NCBI GenBank assembly: GCA_009746045.1
Contig: RPFO01000097.1
Coordinates: forward strand, 1,242,146 to 1,272,145
Direction of reading: 5' to 3'
DNA length: 30,000 bases
DNA from: Mesostigma viride
Taxonomy: Eukaryota; Streptophyta; Mesostigmatophyceae; Mesostigmatales; Mesostigmataceae
Made by a program: the position numbers and the translations under genes
The notes under the pieces: generated by a model
Seen by the model: only the letters and a program-made list of their open reading frames with translations
What the model was told of the DNA's origin: nothing
Databases searched by the model: none
Shown here: in pieces, positions 18,479 to 27,002 of the stretch
Layout of the letters: every line of letters starts with the position of its first letter
How positions within the stretch are numbered: position 1 is the stretch's first letter

Positions 18479-19348
18479 CTAGCTACCCTCGTCGGCAGTG
18501 GCATCGTTTTTCTTGTCCGGCTGCCTGCCGGACTTGCAAAACCTGGCCTTGTGGCCTGGCTTGTGGCACTTGCCACACAAACTGGTCGACAGAGGAAAAT
18601 TCTTGTTGGCATTGCAGCTGTCACGGTTGTGGCCGCCAGTGCCCTGGCACCTCGGGCACTTCTCGCGTCTGTCGCCCTCCCCAAAAACAGCACTGATGCT
18701 TGGTGTTCCCGCGGGCTTGGTGGCAGATCCCCTTCCCGCCAATTCCTGTGCCGCGCCACCGAGGGCGAAGGCCTCCCGGATGGCAGTAAAGCTGGCAGTC
18801 CTGCTTTCCAGCTTTTCCTTTGTCAGGACGGGTGCCAGGCCTTGGATACTGCTGTCAGTAATCACACCACTGGCGAGGGCCTTGCCCAGGAAAAGCACGA
18901 CGCTGAAATCAATGTCTGGAAAAGTCAACGTAGTGTCTTCCAGCATCCTCTCGAATGCCAGTGTCGCCTGGACCGGGTCGCCCGACACCTCAAAAGTGAG
19001 GATCCGGATCATATCTTTGATCGACTTGAGCAGGCCCTCGGGCACCAGGAGTTCCTTCAAACGGCTGTAAAAGTCCGCCCACTCCACCTTCTTCTCGTGG
19101 GCAATCCGGATCAAATCACGGACGGCCGGCATTCCCGACGAGCCGTGTCCACTGAATCGCAACGTAGCAACGTGGTCGTTGTCCAGGAAACTCACTGTCT
19201 TCGCGTACCAGTACCCCAGGCCGTCGTAGTAGTCCTTCTTCTCCGGGTCCTTGCTGCCGGGTGGCAGCGGCTTGGGCAGCAAACGCATTGCCAATTCGTG
19301 CTGCTTTAATTTGTTCATTTCCTTCTTGTCCTGTCCAGTCAGGACCAT
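18479..19348 (-). CDS. gag: Copia gag, right copy, intact with two zinc knuckles
   Basis: This 289-residue gag protein would package element RNA into virus-like particles. The first ~220 residues form the capsid-like region with no named motif. The nucleocapsid part has two zinc knuckles: C231-x2-C234-x5-H240-x4-C245 (slightly non-canonical spacing) and the canonical C258-x2-C261-x4-H266-x4-C271 (CGKCHKPGHKARFC). The tail is Lys/Asp-rich and ends at DEGS. The ATG at 19348 is chosen because it is the first Met and matches the left copy. It lies 2 bp from the palindromic insertion. It is the only structurally complete protein of the element. Confidence 0.85.
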   Translation of the reverse strand: MVLTGQDKKEMNKLKQHELAMRLLPKPLPPGSKDPEKKDYYDGLGYWYAKTVSFLDNDHVATLRFSGHGSSGMPAVRDLIRIAHEKKVEWADFYSRLKELLVPEGLLKSIKDMIRILTFEVSGDPVQATLAFERMLEDTTLTFPDIDFSVVLFLGKALASGVITDSSIQGLAPVLTKEKLESRTASFTAIREAFALGGAAQELAGRGSATKPAGTPSISAVFGEGDRREKCPRCQGTGGHNRDSCNANKNFPLSTSLCGKCHKPGHKARFCKSGRQPDKKNDATADEGS

Positions 19349-19350
19349 GG

Positions 19351-19995
19351 AGTTAGGTTAATATTGTGCGGAAACCTTTTTGCCACTTGGGCTACTCAGG
19401 TTCCGCACAATATTACCGGCGATAACCACTCGCCGGACACTCAAGTTCACACCGGTGTGAACTTGAGTGTCCGGCGAGTGGTTATCGCCGGTAATATTGT
19501 GCGGAACCTGAGTAGCCCAAGTGGCAAAAAGTTTCGCACAATATTAACCTAACTAAAACCTAGCCTCTTGGGGCGAGGACGAATCACTAGGCTCGGAACA
19601 CCCGTATGCATGAATATGATCGAATATAAGCATCTCGTTGGTGCAAATATCGATATGAATATGATCGAATATGAGCATCTCCTTGGTGCGCATATGATTA
19701 GAGCCGGGTGCCAAATCGGAACGAATTATTCCCCAAATAATCCGCTTCCGAGTGGATTCGAACCTGCGCCCCGCAAGGATCCAGGTCTTAGTTAGGTTAA
19801 TATTGTGCGGAAACCTTTTTGCCACTTGGGCTACTCAGGTTCCGCACAATATTACCGGCGATAACCACTCGCCGGACACTCAAGTTCACACCGGTGTGAA
19901 CTTGAGTGTCCGGCGAGTGGTTATCGCCGGTAATATTGTGCGGAACCTGAGTAGCCCAAGTGGCAAAAAGGTTTCCGCACAATATTAACCTAACT
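19351..19995 (-). mobile_element. Foldback element, family 1, P-u-P, in the 5' leader of right copia copy
   Basis: Same insertion as at 13299, with CATGG at 19346-19350 and 19996-20000. The left palindrome is near full length here (19351-19554, 204 bp, two bases lost in the inner arm). The unit is 19555-19789 and the right palindrome 19790-19995. The left-copy version has lost ~75 bp from one arm. Confidence 0.9.
19555..19789 (-). other. Permuted class II tRNA-like unit, family 1
   Basis: Minus-orientation 235-bp unit, nearly identical to 13428-13662, with the B box GGTTCGAATCC on the minus strand about 26-36 bp from its right edge. Confidence 0.6.
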
Positions 19996-20071
19996 CATGG
20001 CGTCAGTCTCAGCGCTTGGCGCAGCACGGCCACGAGCCATGGAAAAAAAAAGTGTGATTAAGAGTACGAGT

Positions 20072-20515
20072 TGAGAATGACTTTGGAATGGTTTGGTTGC
20101 AATTGCTGCGGCTCCTTGGCCGCTGTTTATTGCCTTAATTTATACATTTACAGCGTCAACCTTCTAGAGATGCCTAGAAACCTTATTCTGCACTGTCGTT
20201 ACAAGTATGGCAATGCACTATGCGTTGTGCACATGGAACCTTCCAGACACCAGACGCCAAACTTAAGTCTGCCATGGTTATATCTGAACAACCCATGGCA
20301 AGACTGCAACCATTGTGGCAACCATTGTGCCCAGCGACATGAGTCTCGCCGGATTCATTGTCCGCATCCAGGTAATCAACATCACGTGCAGCAAACTGAT
20401 ATATTGCATAACAGAACACCGGGACAGAATAAATGCATACGTTTATTTCAATGTGTCGTTCCGACAGTATTTTTCCGAGCCCTGCCCAGCATCATTTGTA
20501 ATGCTTTACAACTAA
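20072..20515 (-). repeat. Inferred LTR 3, truncated (5' LTR of right copia copy)
   Basis: About 440 bp matching LTR 2 closely, then diverging after GCTTTACAACT. Small changes near the break (AGAACACCGG, and an indel in AATAAATGC) set it apart from LTR 2. The missing ~145 bp and the element's outer flank are replaced by 20516-20598 and a (CTAC)n array. Confidence 0.5.
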
Positions 20516-20598
20516 CGTATGTTTACAAGGCTTATTCATGCGTTGTATTCACAATGCCTTTGAGACTTAGTCTGCAGCAAAGCATGGAGACTAACTCT

Positions 20599-20693
20599 AC
20601 CTACCTACCTACCTACCTACCTACCTACCTACCTACCTACCTACCTACCTACCTACCTACCTACCTACCTACCTACCTACCTACCTACCTACC
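20599..20693. repeat. (CTAC)n microsatellite, left block
   Basis: Pure CTAC repeats ending CTACC at the start of a foldback element. The array resumes at 21782, so the element interrupted it. Confidence 0.95.
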
Positions 20694-20899
20694 AGTTAGG
20701 TTAATATTGTGCGGAAACCTTTTTGCCACTTGGGCTTCTCAGGTTCCGCACAATATTACCGGCGATAACCACTCGCCGGACACTCAAGTTCACACCGGTG
20801 TGAACTTGAGTGTCCGGCGAGTGGTTATCGCCGGTAATATTGTGCGGAACCTGAGAAGCCCAAGTGGCAAAAAGGTTTCCGCACAATATTAACCTAACT

Positions 20900-21134
20900 A
20901 AAACCTAGCCTCTTGGGGCGAGGACGAATCACTAGGCTCGGAACACCCGTATGCATGAATATGATCGAATATAAGCATCTCGTTGGTGCAAATATCGATA
21001 TGAATATGATCGAATATGAGCATCTCCTTGGTGCGCATATGATTAGAGCCGGGTGCCAAATCGGAACGAATTATTCCCCAAATAATCCGCTTCCGAGTGG
21101 ATTCGAACCTGCGCCCCGCAAGGATCCAGGTCTT
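20900..21134 (-). other. Permuted class II tRNA-like unit, family 1
   Basis: Minus-orientation unit. Its B-box end faces the central palindrome of the composite. Confidence 0.6.
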
Positions 21135-21340
21135 AGTTAGGTTAATATTGTGCGGAAACCTTTTTGCCACTTGGGCTTCTCAGGTTCCGCACAATATTAC
21201 CGGCGATAACCACTCGCCGGACACTCAAGTTCACACCGGCGTGAACTTGAGTGTCCGGCGAGTGGTTATCGCCGGTAATATTGTGCGGAACCTGAGTAGC
21301 CCAAGTGGCAAAAAGGTTTCCTCACAATATTAACCTAACT

Positions 21341-21575
21341 AAGACCTGGATCCTTGCGGGGCGCAGGTTCGAATCCACTCGGAAGCGGATTATTTGGGGA
21401 ATAATTCGTTCCGATTTGGCACCCGGCTCTAATCATATGCGCACCAAGGAGATGCTCATATTCGATCATATTCATATCGATATTTGCACCAACGAGATGC
21501 TTATATTCGATCATATTCATGCATACGGGTGTTCCGAGCCTAGTGATTCGTCCTCGCCCCAAGAGGCTAGGTTTT
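21341..21575 (+). other. Permuted class II tRNA-like unit, family 1 (reference copy)
   Basis: Read 5' to 3' it opens with AAG then ACCTG (21344-21348), a variable-arm-like GATCCTTGCGGGGC, the B box GGTTCGAATCC (21366-21376) and CGGAA (21380-21384). After a ~145-bp spacer with a 35-bp direct repeat (21441, 21486) come TTCCG (21532-21536, pairs with CGGAA), GCCT (21538-21541, pairs with AGGC 21564-21567 as a D-stem), TAGGT (21568-21572, pairs with ACCTG) and TTTA at the palindrome edge. Joining the ends would give a 7-nt loop with UAA, a Leu anticodon. The outer T-stem pairs do not form and the D-loop is long, so a functional tRNA is unproven. Confidence 0.6.
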
Positions 21576-21781
21576 AGTTAGGTTAATATTGTGCGGAAAC
21601 CTTTTTGCCACTTGGGCTACTCAGGTTCCGCACAATATTACCGGCGATAACCACTCGCCGGACACTCAAGTTCACACCGGCGTGAACTTGAGTGTCCGGC
21701 GAGTGGTTATCGCCGGTAATATTGTGCGGAACCTGAGTAGCCCAAGTGGCAAAAAGGTTTCCGCACAATATTAACCTAACT

Positions 21782-22707
21782 CTACCTACCTACCTACATA
21801 CATACCTACATACATACATACATACCTACATACATACATACATACATACATACATACATACATACATACATACATACATACATACATACATACATACATA
21901 CATACATACATACATACATACATACATACATACATACATACATACATACATACATACATACATACATACATACATACATACATACATACATACATACATA
22001 CATACATACATACATACATACATACATACATACATACATACATACATACATACATACATACATACATACATACATACATACATACATACATACATACATA
22101 CACACATACATACATACAAACCTACCTACCTACCTACCTACCTACCTACCTACCTACCTACCTACCTACCTACCTACCTACCTACCTACCTACCTACCTA
22201 CCTACCTACCTACCTACCTACCTACCTACCTACCTACCTACCTACCTGCCTGCCTGCCTGCCTGCCTACCTACCTTCCTACCTACCTACCTACCTACCTA
22301 CCTACCTACCTACCTACCTACCTACCTACCTACCTACCTACCTACCTACCTACCTACCTACCTACCTACCTACCTACCTACCTACCTACCTACCTACCTA
22401 CCTACCTACCTACCTACCTACCTACCTACCCACCCACATACCTACCTACCTACCCACATACCCTACCTACCTACCTACCTACCTACCTACCTACCTACCT
22501 ACCTACCTACCTACCTACCTACCTACCTACCTACCTACCTACCTACCTACCTACCTACCTACCTACCTACCTATCTACCTACCCACCTACCCACCTACCT
22601 ACCTACCTACCTACCTACCTACCTACCTACCTACCTACCTACCTACCTACCTACCTACCTACCTACCTACCTACCTACCTACCTACCTACCTACCTACCT
22701 ACCTACC
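21782..22707. repeat. (CATA)n and (CTAC)n microsatellite array
   Basis: CTACC resumes after the foldback element, passes to CATA units (about 21795-22120) and then to CTAC units to 22707. A short CTGC patch (22247-22266) and a few CCCA or CTAT variants interrupt it. The array is the insertion site of two elements (20694 and 22708). Its long translated frames are simple-sequence artefacts. Confidence 0.96.
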
Positions 22708-22804
22708 AGTTAGGTTAAATAATGCCGGAACCTTTTGCCCACTGAGGCAAATCGGTTCGTCACACTACAGTACCAACCCGCGGTAACGCAACTAGTTACG
22801 CAAC

Positions 22805-23474
22805 TAATCAAAAAAAATTAAATGACGTATTTATATGAAGGAAGTGTAGGGCTACCCAACGCCACCTTCCGTTGCGTAAAAGCTTATGTCTACAGAAAGA
22901 TACGGGGTCAGGAAGAATCGCCATAGCCAGTTCCGCAAAAGGCACTCACCGATTTTGCGGTTCCGCAACGAGGGAGAAACGCAACAAACATGGGGTACCC
23001 TCGATGTAGGGGCCAATAATGAACTGACGCGTTGCGGTTAAAAAGGATGCGGCGGAAGTCAGAAGTCTGAAATGGATCGATCCTCAGTTATTACGTCTGG
23101 CTTCCTCGTATTTACGAAAGGTGCGTAAGGGCTGCCACCGGTACGTACAGTACGTAGTACCAGGTCCGCCATGGCATATCGACGTGTTAAAATTTGGCAT
23201 ACACGCCAAAATTAATTTTGCCCGACAGGCTCATGAAATATAATGTGTTCGCTTGGACTGTTTATATGTACTGAAAGCATAGCATCATTGACGATGGCTT
23301 GTGCGAAATCCTCACATTAATATGTAAAGTACTAATCGTGGATCGGACGTGCATAACGTGCATGTACCAAAAAATTTGTGGGCGCGGTGTACGTATTTTT
23401 CACACTTGATCATCGTGAACCGGCGTGTACCCTCGTCCGGCGCACGCATTACATACTACATACACGTGTACGTA
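22805..23474. other. Left subterminal region of the TIR element, non-coding
   Basis: No credible ORF. It contains scattered GTTGCG/CGCAAC motifs (for example 22871, 22978 and near 23030) that could be transposase-binding sites, and a small inverted pair AAAATTTGGC/GCCAAAATT near 23190-23212. Confidence 0.5.
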
Positions 23475-23557
23475 CGACAGGACAACAGCTATCTATCAAT
23501 GATGATAGATAGCTGTTTGTCCTGTCGGTCATTGATAGATAGCTGTTGTCCTGTCGG
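23475..23557. repeat. Three-armed inverted/direct repeat
   Basis: CGACAGGACAACAGCTATC (23475) is followed by two inverse copies, each ending GTCCTGTCGG (23500-23528 and 23529-23557). The first and either later copy can form a long hairpin, and the later two are direct repeats. It may be a small foldback relic. Confidence 0.8.
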
Positions 23558-23869
23558 AGATAGTACAACAATTACAATACATTATCACTTGATCTTAGCT
23601 TGCAATTTATAAACATTAAATCATCATTTTTAAAAGGAACAAATATAATTGATCATCCACAAGAGTTAGGTTAATATTGTGCGGAAACCTTTTTGCCACT
23701 TGGGCTTCTCAGGTTCCGCACAATATTACCGGCGATAACCACTCGCCGGACACTCAAGTTCACACCGGTGTGAACTTGAGTGTCCGGCGAGTGGTTATCG
23801 CCGGTAATATTGTGCGGAACCTGAGAAGCCCAAGTGGCAAAAAGGTTTCCGCACAATATTAACCTAACT

Positions 23870-24104
23870 AAAACCTAGCCTCTTGGGGCGAGGACGAATC
23901 ACTAGGCTCGGAACACCCGTATGCATGAATATGATCGAATATAAGCATCTCGTTGGTGCAAATATCGATATGAATATGATCGAATATGAGCATCTCCTTG
24001 GTGCGCATATGATTAGAGCCGGGTGCCAAATCGGAACGAATTATTCCCCAAATAATCCGCTTCCGAGTGGATTCGAACCTGCGCCCCGCAAGGATCCAGG
24101 TCTT
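23870..24104 (-). other. Permuted class II tRNA-like unit, family 1
   Basis: Same 235-bp unit in minus orientation, with its B box (GGATTCGAACC on the plus strand) near 24069-24079 facing the central palindrome. Confidence 0.6.
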
Positions 24105-24286
24105 AGTTAGGTTAATATTGTGCGGAAACCTTTTTGCCACTTGGGCTTCTCAGGTTCCGCACAATATTACCGGCAATATTACCGGTGTGAACTTGAGTGT
24201 CCGGCGAGTGGTTATCGCCGGTAATATTGTGCGGAACCTGAGAAGCCCAAGTGGCAAAAAGGTTTCCGCACAATATTAACCTAACT

Positions 24287-24521
24287 AAGACCTGGATCCT
24301 TGCGGGGCGCAGGTTCGAATCCACTCGGAAGCGGATTATTTGGGGAATAATTCGTTCCGATTTGGCACCCGGCTCTAATTATATGCGCACCAAGGAGATG
24401 CTCATATTCGATCATATTCATATCGATATTTGCACCAACGAGATGCTTATATTCGATCATATTCATGCATACGGGTGTTCCGAGCCTAGTGATTCGTCCT
24501 CGCCCCAAGAGGCTAGGTTTT
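24287..24521 (+). other. Permuted class II tRNA-like unit, family 1
   Basis: Plus-orientation copy, almost identical to 21341-21575, with AATTATATGC in place of AATCATATGC near 24378. Conserved B box GGTTCGAATCC near 24312-24322. Confidence 0.6.
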
Positions 24522-24732
24522 AGTTAGGTTAATATTGTGCGGAAACCTTTTTGCCACTTGGGCTTCTCAGGTTCCGCACAATATTACCGGCGATAACCAC
24601 TCGCCGGACACTCAAGTTCACACCGGTGTGAACTTGAGTGTCCGGCGAGTGGTTATCGCCGGTAATATTGTGCGGAACCTGAGAAGCCCAAGTGGCAAAA
24701 AGGTTTCCGCACAATATTAACCTAACTACAAG

Positions 24733-25080
24733 TCCGCCTGTAAGTGGGTGCACACGGGTGTACACTACGGGTGTACACAGGTGTACACGCCGGGTGTATT
24801 ATGTAGTAGAAACAGCCCGGTACATGCTCTACTACCAGTCTGCCACACGCTAAGTGTCGTTGGTATGTAGCTAGTGGCGTGACCCACAACGTCGTTGTGG
24901 GTCACGCTCCACTTCGGTCTACTGCCACACGCCGTGTCGGCGCTTGGTATCTACATCTATGTGGTGGCGTGACCCACAACGTCGTTGTGGGTCACGCTCC
25001 ACTTCGGTCTATGTACTGCCATGCCACACGCTAAGTGTCGGCGCTTGGTATGTAAGCTTACTGTATTTAGTCATTTTAGT
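24733..25080. repeat. ~90-bp repeat with perfect hairpins
   Basis: Two 31-nt hairpins with 15-bp arms around one central base (GCGTGACCCACAACG / CGTTGTGGGTCACGC) lie at 24877-24907 and 24967-24997. Each is followed by TCCACTTCGGTCTA and a CCACACGC...GTGTCG segment. A half copy (GGCGTGATCCACAACG) is near 25081. Before them, 24749-24800 holds short repeats of GGGTGTACAC. Confidence 0.85.
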
Positions 25081-25184
25081 GGCGTGATCCACAACGAAGC
25101 CGATACATGTGTACCCTCATCTGACACTTATGTACTAATACCGTCTCTGACACATATGTAAGTACTAATAATGCCGTCTCCCAA

Positions 25185-25446
25185 GGTACGCAATCTATCG
25201 ACTTTACTAGGGAGTGCGTAACTAGGGAGTGCGCAAGGGGCCGGTTTCCCCCCGGGTGCGCACTTCTCAGAATCGCACAACCACACCGCGCGCAACCTGG
25301 AGTGTGCGTTTGAAAGAAAACAATGCCATTTCCAAAGGTGTAGGTACGCAATCTATCGACTTTACTAGGGAGTGCGTAACTAGGGAGTGCGCAAGGGGCC
25401 GGTTTCCCCCCGGGTGCGCACTTCTCAGAATCGCACGACCACACCG
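25185..25446. repeat. 104-bp tandem-spaced duplication
   Basis: GGTACGCAATCTATCGAC through CCACACCG occurs at 25185-25288 and 25343-25446 (offset 158). Each copy contains an internal 15-bp direct repeat around ACTAGGGAGTGCG. The palindromic CCCCGGG lies in each copy. Open frames across it carry no domain. Confidence 0.9.
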
Positions 25447-26310
25447 TGCAACCTGAAGTGCGTGAATTGGCACCGTGCGCGTTTCGGAAATGCACGACTT
25501 AGCCATGGCGGCTTTGCACCCGTGCTTGCAATTTACTGTACGTTTGCGGACGAATTTCCCGGCCAAACTCAGGAAATAGAGCTTATACGTCCCAAATATG
25601 ATTCGGATCAATTTTTAGCTCGCGGGGATGCGATTTACCACGTGCCGTCAGTGTTCTTGCTGGGAAAAACTGCGATCAGGCAGGTTCGACGGAATTGATT
25701 ACTACAAGTGCTTTACGGCGCAACCCGGCGGGTGTCTAGGTTTATTTAATTACTTGTTATCATGCATCGTCGTTGAATATAGGCAGCGGCAGTAAAGATT
25801 TGACGATTTTGACCACTCTGTCACATCACAGCTTGTGTGCCGCAAAGTGCCGCTTTTGCGGGCACTGCCTGGGCCAAGGTAACGTTAGCCATGCAAGGTA
25901 TGGCTGGTTTATCGTTCCCCCATGGTTTCCTGACGTTTGTAAATGAATTTAATCTTGTGAGGCGTTGTCACTTTTCAGCCTTGATGATCTTTCTCGACCG
26001 TTGCCTGGCCCTCTCTAAAGCCCTCTTTTTTTACCATGCAAATGCCACACCATGGTGTGGTAGTGCATGTTTCTAACGCTAAATGCGTTGAATAACATTC
26101 ATAGATGTTATTTATTCTTTTGCTACGTTCATATTGCGTGATTGTTTGGCCATGGGCTGCTTCAAGGGTGCTTTCAAGCTTATACGGGTGATAGAAAATC
26201 TTGGTGACAAACCATGGGCATAATGTGCCAGTCAGTATGCTGGCCATGTCATGTCAAAATAAACAGTTTAGCCAGGAGGAGGAGGATTATAAGATGCTGA
26301 GCTGGGCTTA
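25447..26310. other. Unassigned stretch
   Basis: No recognisable gene or repeat. The frames present are short and without motifs, and the AT/GC mix resembles ordinary intergenic DNA. Confidence 0.35.
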
Positions 26311-26316
26311 CAACTG

Positions 26317-26332
26317 TTTAGGGTTTAGGGTT
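26317..26332 (+). repeat. Two telomere-like TTTAGGG units
   Basis: TTTAGGGTTTAGGGTT. Plant and many green-algal telomeres use TTTAGGG. Two units are too few to prove an interstitial telomere. Confidence 0.4.
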
Positions 26333-26335
26333 GTG

Positions 26336-26518
26336 ATGGTTGGATGGTTGGGGGCTGCAGCTAGCGTGCGTGGATAAATAGTGGTTGGATGGTGAGGATT
26401 TGCTGCCATGTGTGCATGGATGGTGGTGGGATGGTGGGGGGTTGCAGCCATGCATGCGTGGATGGTGGTGGGATGGTGGGGGGGTGCAGCCATGCGTGCA
26501 TGGATGGTGGTTGCAACT
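26336..26518 (-). repeat. Minisatellite, inverted arm of 27040-27570
   Basis: About four units of a ~45-bp G/T-rich repeat (GCAGCCATGCATGCG, GGATGGTGGTGGGATGG). It is the reverse complement of the much longer array at 27040-27570, so the two arrays face each other around an AATTG array. Confidence 0.88.
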
Positions 26519-26564
26519 GCCCATTGTTCATGATCCAGGAAATTTACGGCTAGACTATGCGAAG

Positions 26565-26932
26565 TTGAATTGAATTATTTAAATTGAATAGAATTGAATT
26601 GAACTGAACTGACTTGAATTGAATTGAATTGAATTGAATTGAATTGAATTGAATTGAATTGAATTGAATTGAATTGAATTGAATTGAATTGAATTGAATT
26701 GAATTGAATTGAATTGAATTGAATTGAATTGAATTGAATTGAATTGAATTGAATTGAATTGAATTGAATTGAATTGAATTGAATTGAATTGAATTGAATT
26801 GAATTGATTGAATTGAATTGTCAATTGAATTGTCAATTGAGTTGTCAATTGAATTGTCAATTGAATTGTCAATTGAATTGTCAATTGAATTGTCAATTGA
26901 ATTGTCAATTGTCAATTGTCAATTGAACTAAA
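26565..26932. repeat. (AATTG)n pentamer array followed by a TGTCAATTGAAT dodecamer array
   Basis: Pure AATTG units occupy about 26611-26805. Then 12-bp units TGTCAATTGAAT run to about 26925 with a few ATTGAG or doubled TGTCAATTG variants. The dodecamer contains the palindrome TCAATTGA and may have grown out of the pentamer by insertion of TGTC. Confidence 0.95.
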
Positions 26933-27002
26933 TTTCGTCTCATTTAATCAGTAAGCTTACTTTAATCCATTAATTATAATCCATGACTTAGAAGTATCAA
27001 GA

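Larger units (their letters stand above)
7891..20515 (-). repeat. Tandem duplication of a ~6.05-6.13 kb copia-bearing unit (about 2.1 copies)
   Basis: Sequence 7891-13941 is repeated at 13942-20068 and a third partial copy runs to about 20515. The internal (coding) parts of copies 1 and 2 are essentially identical. I see one C insertion/deletion at 12591/18643 and a block difference in the palindrome at the gag end (129 versus 204 bp). All pol frameshifts and the SINE/LINE-like insertion are shared. The third copy is only as long as most of the inferred LTR, which fits LTR-int-LTR-int-LTR from unequal LTR recombination. An assembly artefact is possible. Confidence 0.9.
20694..21781. mobile_element. 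Foldback element, family 1, P-u-P-u'-P
   Basis: Three 206-bp palindromes (20694-20899, 21135-21340, 21576-21781) separate two 235-bp units in opposite orientation (20900-21134 minus, 21341-21575 plus). The whole 1,088 bp is one large inverted repeat centred on the middle palindrome. CTACC flanks both sides (20689-20693, 21782-21786), though in a (CTAC)n array this is weaker evidence of target duplication than elsewhere. The arms carry a diagnostic base (CTTCTCAGG or CTACTCAGG) that is symmetric in the outer palindromes and mixed in the middle one. Confidence 0.92.
23664..24727. mobile_element. Foldback element, family 1, P-u-P-u'-P, with ACAAG target duplication
   Basis: The 5-bp duplication ACAAG (23659-23663, 24728-24732) lies in non-repetitive DNA and is therefore strong evidence of insertion. 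Outer palindromes (23664-23869, 24522-24727) are full length. The middle one (24105-24286, 182 bp) has lost part of its left arm. Units are at 23870-24104 (minus) and 24287-24521 (plus). All arms carry the CTTCTCAGG form. Confidence 0.93.

Noticed and set aside
20071-20892. 273-codon ORF joining the LTR-like sequence, CTAC repeat and palindrome
   Set aside because: It is a chance fusion of three unrelated non-coding repeats.
21341-21575. Ordinary tRNA gene or classic tRNA-derived SINE
   Set aside because: B-box order is reversed relative to the A-box side, the outer T-stem bases do not pair, and no oligo-A or microsatellite tail follows the unit.
21746-22786. 346-codon frame of Tyr-Leu-Pro-Thr and Tyr-Ile-His-Thr repeats
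   Set aside because: It is a translation of the (CATA)n/(CTAC)n microsatellite with a palindrome end as its start.
13670-24765. Many 61-90 codon ORFs with identical sequences (starting MCGNLFATW, MAKRFPHN or MGRGRITRL)
   Set aside because: They lie within palindromes and tRNA-like units. The same frame opens on both strands because the DNA is palindromic.
26550-26915. Gln-Phe-Asn-Ser-Ile repeat protein on the minus strand
   Set aside because: It is the AATTG pentamer array read in frame. Other frames are open as well.
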